64,000 bases of DNA. It comes from Cloeon dipterum. Taxonomy: Eukaryota; Arthropoda; Insecta; Ephemeroptera; Baetidae. Numbering within the stretch: position 1 is the stretch's first letter; the number at the start of each line of letters is the position of its first letter. Both the position numbers and the translations under genes were made by a program. The stretch is from the NCBI RefSeq assembly GCF_949628265.1, contig NC_088787.1, forward strand, positions 9,290,501 to 9,354,500. The letters are read 5' to 3'. Positions 56,475 to 64,000 of the stretch are shown here, in pieces. Under the pieces are notes generated by a model, which saw nothing but the letters and a program-made list of their open reading frames with translations, was not told where the DNA came from and ran no database searches.

Positions 56475-57445
56475 ATGATTATGTTTATATCAGAAAATGC
56501 CAAAAACTACAAGCTGTCGTTTGGTGCCAATTACAAATATTTTGGAGGAGTCACGAAGTAAAGAACGTTAAAGGAAATTTTTGACCTCTAAACGACTGCA
56601 TTTTCCCCGTAGCATCATTTATGGATATGAGCTGGGTGGCTGCTAAGGGCTGAACCGACTGGGATGAGGTCTCAGTGACGCATGATTCCTTGAGTTGGTG
56701 GTAGCGCAATAGCCTCTATGTATTAGCAATACACTGCGTCGTGTAAGTCGCTACTCGTATAAGTCAGCCTGATTTATCTAAATTAATAAGTTATAACTTA
56801 AATAAATAAATAAATAAATAAATAAACGGGTTAAGGGAGGTGATATAATAATAAAATATATCACCATCTCGCTAACCTATGAGGGTTGAAATTCAACCCG
56901 GGTGCTGGCTCCTTGCACGCTGACACATAAGCCCTGACGTTAAAAGTGGAGTTGTGGCTCTGCTGATGACAAAGGGCAAGTCGGTGAAGGCAGGAGTCGA
57001 GTGCCTTTTGCTTTTTTCCATTCCGTTCTTTCTTAAAATCCCTTTTATAAGTAAATTTTTTGGTTCTTGTTCAAGGAAATAATTGTTTTAAATTGAGCTG
57101 ACAATTTTTAAAATAAAAAAGGCAACCAGCCCGTTGGCTCCTCAGGAGTGTCAAAAGCAATGGGAGGTATTTGAGGAGTTCGGAGATCTAATACTGGCTA
57201 CCCAATGTCCGAGATGGCAAAAAGTGGTTAGTTTATTGTGTTTCAATCGAATTTCAACTCATCACGCGCAATGAATGCTTTTTTGTGGAGCTTTGGTCAA
57301 GTAAATTATATAATTAAAATATTCAGAATGCAGTTTGGTCAAACTGGGTCAAACGTACAATAACGTAAGTCTTTGCCCTACTGCCGAGATTAAATTATTT
57401 TAAATTAATCTTTCTCTTAACAGCCAACAAATTGTAAACTGCTGA
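56475..57445 (+). CDS. Candidate four-exon small protein, unknown
   Basis: A tentative model. The exons are 56475-56557, 57130-57226, 57327-57364 and 57424-57445. Phases agree, giving 79 aa. The middle reads PLAPQECQKQWEVFEEFGDL, then PRWQKVNAVWSNWVKRTI. The spaced tryptophans with basic residues vaguely recall Myb/SANT-like DNA-binding segments, but I cannot assign a family. In favour are the promoter-like sequence upstream, a good AC|GTAAGT donor after exon 3, an ATTCAG acceptor before it, and ATTAAA about 20 bp after the stop. Against are a weak acceptor for exon 2, short length, and an unspliced frame that stops at once (56,559). An overlapping ATG at 56,498 gives a different short frame. 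Confidence 0.25.
56600..56826 (+). mobile_element. Possible non-LTR retrotransposon 3' end
   Basis: A unique GC-balanced segment ends in a TAAA tandem run at about 56,798-56,825. A simple-repeat or A-rich tail on non-coding sequence is how many LINE or SINE 3' ends look. No reverse transcriptase frame is present, and no second copy was found, so the class is open. Confidence 0.3.
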
Positions 57446-57617
57446 AGTATACACATCCTTTATATTAAAGTAAAAAAACGCTGTTAATGCCCAAGTTTAG
57501 ATTTAGATCCTGAAATTGAATTTTATATGACTATCAAGCATGTTTGTTTATCTTCTGAGCACTTTTCTAGTGAATTAAATGCGATTTTTATGTGGGCAGA
57601 TCAATTAAATTCAAAAG

Positions 57618-57872
57618 CAGCGGGGTCCAGATGTGCGATAAAATTGGTTCGCACTGCGCAGATCCAAGATGGCGTCTTAATGTGGGAAACAAAAAGCTTT
57701 CTATGGATTCCCGTACGAGTGTCAAAAGTTTGTTTTTACGATCCAAAACTCAATTAGTACAAGAAATGCAAATTACGTCACAATATCGACGAAAATATTC
57801 ACGTGACTGTTTTTTCCCGCCAATCTCCACCGGATGCCATATCTGCGCGTCGCACGAATCTGGTCCCCGCTG
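57618..57872 (+). mobile_element. hAT-like MITE, family A copy 5, with 8-bp duplication
   Basis: It runs from CAGCGGGGTCCAGAT to ATCTGGTCCCCGCTG, inverted repeats of 14-15 bp. Perfect 8-bp duplications TTCAAAAG sit at 57,610-57,617 and 57,873-57,880. It contains AAGATGGCG (57,666-57,674) and TCACGTGA. This copy best defines the family at about 255 bp. Confidence 0.9.
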
Positions 57873-57999
57873 TTCAAAAGCTGTTTTATTCCATTCTTTT
57901 GAACCATAAGTGTGTGCTCTAAATTAAACTGGTTTAAAAAATTATTTTAAAATCTTTATATCTATCAATTTTCGCCCTGGAAAAAGAACGAATTGTGGC

Positions 58000-58720
58000 G
58001 AGCGGCTCGAGTTTCTCTCATTCTCACGCTCGATAGTCAGTCGGGGAGAGAGAGAGAGAGGAGAGCAAGTGCAAAATCTGGGATATGCACAAAAAGCGCA
58101 TGGCAGTTAAAAGCAGGGAAGAAACGCCGATTGGACAATTAGCAATTTAGGCGCAGACAATGAAGGCGAAACGCCGCGCGGCCGAGTGGCACATTCCCGC
58201 GACGAGCACGGCCCTTGACATTCCTATCTCGTCGACTCGATTTAAAGAGTCAACCAAACCATCGCCAGGCGAAATACACATTCCGCGATTTGTTTTTGCC
58301 AGATAATTGCTGAATGACGAGCAGCCATGTCGGGAAAAAATGCGCCGATTGTGGTGCACATCTCAAAAAGGTCATGCCGTGATTTAATTATTGCGCCATC
58401 GCATTCTCCGCTTTTGTTTTTTCAATCGGCGAATTTCCCAGCCGCGCGACAACGCACACGCTCACTTTTACTGCCGCGCCGCATTATCAGCTCTCCGTTT
58501 CGTTTCGATGGTGTTGGAAGACCACTTCACTGCGACTCCCGACTCCCGATTCCCGTCCTCGAACAATGGCAATTCTATGAGTCGCCTCTCCGCGTACGTA
58601 GTCACGTATCCATTTAAAAAGGCGGCATCGCTTCTATAAAAGAAATAGCGAAGAATGCCGGTGCGGATTAAAACGTAAACAAGTTGGTCCTGCACTCTTA
58701 ACTCGCTTTTTCTGGGCTTA
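58000..58720. promoter_or_regulatory. GC-rich island, candidate enhancer
   Basis: CpG-rich block with a GAGA run near 58,043-58,061. Open frames of 70-96 codons occur on both strands without domain similarity. It looks like the other islands. Confidence 0.35.
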
Positions 58721-58974
58721 AATAAGTGCTGACCTAAATGAAATATTTTGACGTCGAAATGTTGTCTTATAATTAGGACGGATGTTTAAAATATGTCCGA
58801 ACAAATTTACCAGACATTCTATTGACTAGAAGTAGACTAAAAAAATGAAATTCGATGGTTATTCCAAATAATATATCAATCTGAGAGGTGCTGGAATTTT
58901 TAATCGCACACTACGTTGTAAATTTAGAGCTAAACAAAGATAAGTTTTGCATATATTTCTGAAAAGCAGGGTTG

Positions 58975-59200
58975 CATTTGCTTACCACCCGGTTTTTTCA
59001 CCATTGGTTCATTTTAAAAGGTTTTTGCCACTCAATTTTTACCAATTTCTTGCGCAAGAGATCAATTAATTTCATATTTTCCCCCGTGAAAATAGAAAAT
59101 TTTTGAGTGGTCAAAATTTTCTCCACTTTGCAGATTTTTTTCTTTTAAATTATTGCCATTTGGTGCCTCAATTTCTCCAAAAATTATTGAAACTGAGGTG
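58975..59200 (+). repeat. Dispersed repeat family G, copy 2
   Basis: Inverted relative to 20,235-20,460. Shared blocks include GGTTTTTGCCACTCAATTTT, ATTTCTTGCGCAAGAGATCA, CTTTGCAGATTTTTTTCTTT and AATTATTGCCATTTGGTGCC. No coding potential. Confidence 0.55.
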
Positions 59201-59284
59201 CAAACAATGCCTGCAAGAAACTGGTTAAAATAAAAAAACGCTTTTTTACCACTGAACTGCAATTTTTTTATTTTTTATTAATAT

Positions 59285-59415
59285 TTCTTTTTTTAATTTG
59301 AAGAAGCCAATATAGTAAAAACATATTTTTCTCGTCTACGATTCATTAAATCAATTTCCATAATCCATTAAGTAGGCCTGGTGAAAATAAAGCTATATTG
59401 GTTTGGAATATCATT
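59285..59415 (+). repeat. Repeat family F, copy 1
   Basis: It matches 61,040-61,170 in the same orientation: GAAGAAGC, TTTCTCGTCTA, ATTAAGTAGGCC.GGTGAAAA and TAAAGCTA. The copies are about 1.75 kb apart. Confidence 0.55.
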
Positions 59416-60169
59416 GTATTTAGTGCGTATCATCGGCTTACTATTATTTTGATTCATTTTAAATTAATCTGGAATCTTGATATTATACAGGATTATACAG
59501 AACTATGAGTAGATTTTTTACTCTTTAAGCCATGATAACACAACTAGAATATATTATAAAATAATAATATAAAATAATTTTTTAATATTTAAATAATAAT
59601 TTATACAATAAAAAATTTAAAAAAACTATGGTAACTGTAACATAAATTATTAGAAATATAAAAATTAAAATACAATAGTTTAATCTGTTAATTTCGGAGC
59701 TAAAACATTGAAAATCTCAATTTTAATTGGAACAAAAAAATATAAATTGCACTTATTTGTCTTACAAAGCAGGTTTTTCTGCAGCCCTGCTAGTTTTAAC
59801 CTAGTTTACTTTTAATTTTCACTAAAAATTGGAAAAGAGATCCTGAGTGCCTGAATCCCTATATACTTTTACAGACGAGCATTCTACAAAATTCTACCAT
59901 ATAAATTTCCTCTCATTGACAAAAGGCAATATGGATAAAATTATTTTTGAGAATTTCGCTGTACAAAATAGCACTATTAAATTGCACGACATTGATTCTA
60001 CAATAATTTGAAAGTCAATATTCACTCCTAAGCCAGCCACATAATATTTTCAGTTAAGATTTATACTAGCTAATGGATGAATATTGAAATACGCTGTTTC
60101 CTGCGGTGGAACACACTCTTAAAGGGAAAAGCCGTGTATTAAATACATATTTGTAAATACGGTGATACA

Positions 60170-60960
60170 GGCTAAAAGCGTCCAGTGCAGCTACTGTTTG
60201 AGTTAGATGACAATGAAGAGATTGTGACTCGTGACAAGCGTTATGCAAACCGATTAATTAATGGACGGCGGGTCGTAAAACGAGCTCGAGATGACACTCT
60301 GTCGGTCGGTCGAGTGTCGCAATTACGTACGGCGCCGTGCGTGAATTGGACGGATAAATGGAAATTAATTGATCGCAGCGTGAAAACTCAAGGCTCGATT
60401 ACGAGATGAAAATCTGACCAGTTTCACCTGCTGACCTTTTTTCTCGAATTATGATTATGCAGGTAGAGTGCGCGTTTATTTATATCATTCGGCTAATTAA
60501 GTGCTTATTTACGAGCTGTAAATTACTCTCCAAGATTTATACAGTTTCTACGACTTTCTTGAAGCAGCAGCGTCCAATTCAACTTCAAAGAGATAAATTA
60601 TGTAAATGTTTTGTAGCACAAAAAAGACACGACGCTTTTTGCCTTCAAAAGCGTGACCAACACGCGTTTTATTTTATTAATTTAAACTTTCCGACCGCAT
60701 TATTATCATAAATTATGAAAGAGCGAACGCAAATTGAAATTAATCCATTCACGCACGGCAAAAAAAGGCAAAGGGACGGAAAGGTATTCAAATTCAGGTG
60801 CTCCCCGAAAGAAACAAAGGGTTTGCATGTCTGAGGAGCAAGAATGAACGAGGAGAAAAAATAAAATATACGCCGGCTCCCCGGGAATGATTGACAGCCG
60901 AAAAGGTTATTTTTTGACTATAAAAGAGAAGGCGCTCCGGGGGAGAAAAAAATCGCCGAC
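60170..60960. promoter_or_regulatory. GC-richer island between family F copies
   Basis: CpG-containing block with CGGTCGGTCGAG near 60,303 and GGAGAAAAAAATCGCCGACC near 60,940. Open frames of 60-86 codons here are not gene-like. Confidence 0.33.
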
Positions 60961-61039
60961 CGGATTTTCATTGACACCTTTCATCAACCGTCTTCCTAGC
61001 AGTTTAATTAATCAAACACTCCACTCCATTAATATTATA

Positions 61040-61170
61040 TTTCTTCCTCAATTCGAAGAAGCTAAATAATAAAATAATTTTTGTTTCTCGTCTAATATTC
61101 GTTAAATTAATTTCCGTGATCGATTAAGTAGGCCGGGTGAAAATAAAGCTAAATATTAAACTTGGAATAG
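61040..61170 (+). repeat. Repeat family F, copy 2
   Basis: Second copy of the 59,285-59,415 repeat, same orientation, somewhat diverged. It ends near ATAAAGCTAAATATTAAACT. Confidence 0.55.
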
Positions 61171-61586
61171 TATAATGGCGAATTATGTTGACTTACTGAT
61201 GTTCTAACTCATTTTCAATTTAACTATATCGTAAGCACACATAGACATTATTAATACTTGAACCATTTCTAACAAAACATGCTCAACTAGAATAAAAAAA
61301 AAATAAAAATTAAACTGAACCTCTAAAAAATTTAATTGATTAAATAACTATAAAAAATTAAAAAAGAACATCAGTAACAGAAATATACATTATAAGTAAT
61401 ATATATTAGGATATGTAAAAACATTTCTTTTCTCAACAAATTGAAATAAAACTATTTTGCCAAATTTAATTAATATTTAATTACATTTTTTATATTTACT
61501 AACTTCTGTACACTTTTATTTGTTAAAAAAGCGAATCTGATAATTTTTTTATTTGTCTTTGTTATACCTAATTTTTTTGGAAATTA

Positions 61587-61860
61587 CACCGGGGACCGAA
61601 TGTGTGATACAATTGGTTCGCACTGCGCAGATCCAAGATGGCGTCTGAATGTGGGAAACAAAAAGCTCTCTTTGGGTTCCCGTACGAGTGTCAAGAGTTT
61701 GTTTTTACGGTCCAAAAGACACAACTAGTACAATTAATGCAAATTATTACACAATATTGACCAAAACTTGGTTCTTTCGTGCATTTTTACGTGACCATTT
61801 TTTCGCGCCATACTCCACTGGACGCCATATCTGCGCGTCGCACGAATCTGGTCCCCGCTG
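61587..61860 (+). mobile_element. hAT-like MITE, family A copy 6
   Basis: It runs from CACCGGGGACCGAAT to ATCTGGTCCCCGCTG. The flanks GGAAATTA (left) and GGAAATTT (right, counting the last base of the element) are a near-perfect 8-bp duplication. It has all internal blocks of the family. Confidence 0.85.
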
Positions 61861-61969
61861 GAAATTTCCATATAGATTAAAATCCCACCTCCAATTTAAT
61901 AATTTAAATAAAGGATCACGGTTGAGCATAATGAGGGTCGAGAGTAAAAAATCAATCATCTCTGTAATG

Positions 61970-62470
61970 TAGTCCATCTCTCGCATCGGCGGGATCGCGC
62001 AGCATCTTGAGTGGATTTGTTTTCCGTGGCGTGCGGTGCAGCAGCAGAAGCAGCAGCGTTCGTGCGAGCGGCGCAGGGTCAACTTCACGCCACATTATTC
62101 GTCTTAACGAGCTGCGGCGCGCCTCTTTCACCTGCCAATCAAGCGTACAAAAACAGGCCCCAGCACTTTTTTGTTTCCACAAAAGTAAATTGTTTTATAA
62201 TGATGCACTAGGTCAGTTTTTGCAGAACAACCAGAGCAAAATAAACAATAAATAGGAAAATTGAATAATAAACACAGAAAGGGGAACACACACGAATCCG
62301 GACGCAAGCTCTCGTTACTCTGGCGCTGGAATTGCACTTTTATTTAATTAACTCTTTTCTTGTCTGGTTCTTGCGTCCTGGGTGGTCGCGAGTTGTGAGC
62401 AACCGGCAGAACAGTCGTGTCGAGCGGGCGCAGCGCCAGCCAGGCGCTCGCGTAGACTTTGAGAAAAGTC
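61970..62470. promoter_or_regulatory. GC-rich island, candidate enhancer
   Basis: CpG-rich with a CAGCAGCAGAAGCAGCAGCG run near 62,038. The alanine-rich frames this creates are compositional. Confidence 0.33.
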
Positions 62471-62939
62471 CAGCTCTAATCACGAGTCATTAATTTTAAT
62501 CTAGATATATGTGATTTCATTTTCATTCGCAACATTTTGATTCAAGAGTGGCTCTTCTTTATTCTGATTCAAAAATTACTTTTATAAACATTACCTACTT
62601 ATTAAAATGTCCTTATCTTGAAATTCATAATTTTTGAAACTGCCCAGGGAAAAATGAAATATTTTTAACTGTCTCCAGTTTTCGAAACTTTGCCAAAATT
62701 AGTTTTGTATCTAAACAGATACACCCATTTCTTATTTATACATTTTGGTATTTTAATTAAAAAAAAACATTCATAAAACCCATAAAACAAAGAAATCAGT
62801 TTTTAATTATTCGATTTTACAAATTAAACCTAGCAAAAGTAGAATTTTTAAAAGATTTTATAGCAATTACAGTACTTTAAAATCAATTAGGAGGAAGTAC
62901 TGGGTTACCAACCAGGAAAAAGCATTAAAATGAAACAAA

Positions 62940-63220
62940 AAGACGCCGTTCCGAAGCAGTCGCATTATTTCATGAATTATCCTGAATGAAAAGAAAAGCT
63001 GAATGAATGGTTTTCCAGTTCAAATATTGATCCACTCTCTTGTGGTTTGTTTTAAAAGCTAAACAGTCATTAAGCGAGCAAACAAGTGAACGAAGCAGAA
63101 ATTCCATTTGTCGTCGCAAAATGCACTCTCTTCTTGCGCGCACAAAGCTCTTTAATGCAATTCATCGCGGCCGCAAGCGAGACACACAATTGTCATTCTC
63201 CCCGGCGGTAAGTAACAAAT
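62940..63220. promoter_or_regulatory. GC-richer island, candidate enhancer
   Basis: A short block with CTTCTTGCGCGCAC and ATCGCGGCCGCAAGCGAG, ending in a donor-like GGCG|GTAAGT near 63,206. A noncoding exon is possible. Confidence 0.28.
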
Positions 63221-63408
63221 AAATAATGCAAGTACGCGCATGTACAGTTTTTATTGTGTGATTAGGCAGTACAAACTTTTATATTATTTGTTTTATGTAT
63301 CCGCAGTGGTCACTGTTCAAATGATTAACGGGATTTGTCTGCAAACTCAGAGCTGCAACGGAAAGATTTATTTTTTGTGTCTTTAGTAACATGCAATTTT
63401 ATTTGTTA

Positions 63409-63682
63409 CAGCGGGGGCCAGATGTGCAATAAAATTGGTTCACACTGCGCAGATCCAAGATGGCGTCTGAATTTGGAAAGCAAAAAACTCTCTTTGGATT
63501 CCCGTACAAGTGTCAAGAGTTTGTTTTTACGATCCAAAAGGCACAATTAGTTAAGAGTAATGCAAATTATAGGTCACAGTATTGATCAAAACTTGGTTCT
63601 TTCTGCGCATTTTCACGTGACCGTTTTTTCGCGCCATACTCGGACGCCATATCTGCGCGTCGCACGAATCTGGCCCCCGCTA
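63409..63682 (+). mobile_element. hAT-like MITE, family A copy 7, with 8-bp duplication
   Basis: It runs from CAGCGGGGGCCAGAT to ATCTGGCCCCCGCTA. Perfect 8-bp duplications ATTTGTTA sit at 63,401-63,408 and 63,683-63,690, implying the final G became A. TCACGTGA is at 63,613-63,620. A recent-looking copy. Confidence 0.9.
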
Positions 63683-63690
63683 ATTTGTTA

Positions 63691-64000
63691 TATTTAATCT
63701 GTTATAAATAATAATTAAAAAATTCCTACTTCTCGAGATCCAATAACAATAATAGCAGAATTATAAGAAAAACTGGATCTAAATCATAAATGATGAAACA
63801 TTTAATTACCCTCTGAAAAAAATAAATAAATTGATAAGACAAAGTTTCTTATCTTTTAGCTCAAAGTACAAATAAAACTTTTGGGACTTTTCTTGACGAA
63901 AAAATTGGTGTTTCGCTGCTTCAGTTGTAATTAAAAAATATATATTCAATTTTTTTTCTATATTATTGTCAAAACTATGTTTGGATAAAAATTTAGTAAT
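63691..64000. other. AT-rich window end
   Basis: I see nothing beyond AT-rich noncoding sequence. Confidence 0.5.

Noticed and set aside
57592..57909. Frames sharing RWRLN..KKLS peptides at 57.6, 61.6 and 63.4 kb
   Set aside because: These are translations of the family A MITE, which is too short and too stop-rich across copies to encode a transposase.
1..64000. tRNA, rRNA, CRISPR or bacterial operon features
   Set aside because: I scanned by eye for tRNA B-box-like GGTTCRANNCC and regular repeat-spacer arrays and found none; the genome is eukaryotic.

Overview
Eukaryotic nuclear DNA, most likely from an arthropod and probably an insect. The reasons are GT-AG introns that are often only 51-77 bp, an AT-rich background broken by CpG-containing GC-rich islands, TCAGT-type initiators, many short inverted-repeat transposons, and an Atonal-family bHLH gene. 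A C9orf72 orthologue is present; Drosophila lacks this gene, so the species is not a Drosophila relative. I cannot name the order from sequence alone.

Layout. 1-4.4 kb is noncoding flank. 4.7-13.4 kb holds a five-exon secreted WAP protein matching WFDC1 (+). 15.2-22.9 kb holds a six-exon C9orf72 orthologue (+). Its first intron contains, on the opposite strand (15,977-17,619), a four-exon gene for a short protein that is essentially one eIF4G-type MIF4G domain. 23.2-25.0 kb is a four-exon TMEM98 orthologue (+) beginning 324 bp after the C9orf72 stop. 30.7-32.5 kb is an Atonal-family bHLH gene (+) with a noncoding first exon and a single coding exon. 43.6-45.9 kb is a two-exon cytochrome b561 gene like CYB561D2 (+). 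After 46 kb there is no confident gene; a weak four-exon small-protein model lies at 56.5-57.4 kb.

Between genes, the DNA alternates AT-rich sequence with GC-rich islands of 0.3-0.8 kb, the usual look of enhancer-rich DNA around a developmental regulator. At least eight dispersed repeat families are recognisable by comparing copies within the window: A (hAT-like, 8-bp target duplications), B (long inverted repeats carrying CTCF-like cores), C (TTAA-flanked, NRF1-like palindromes), D (TTAA-flanked), E, F, G and H.

The genes do not form one pathway. C9orf72 acts in a DENN-type complex in autophagy and endolysosomal traffic, TMEM98 and the b561 protein are membrane proteins, the WAP protein is secreted, and the bHLH is a proneural-type regulator. 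The most notable gene is the nested antisense MIF4G protein.
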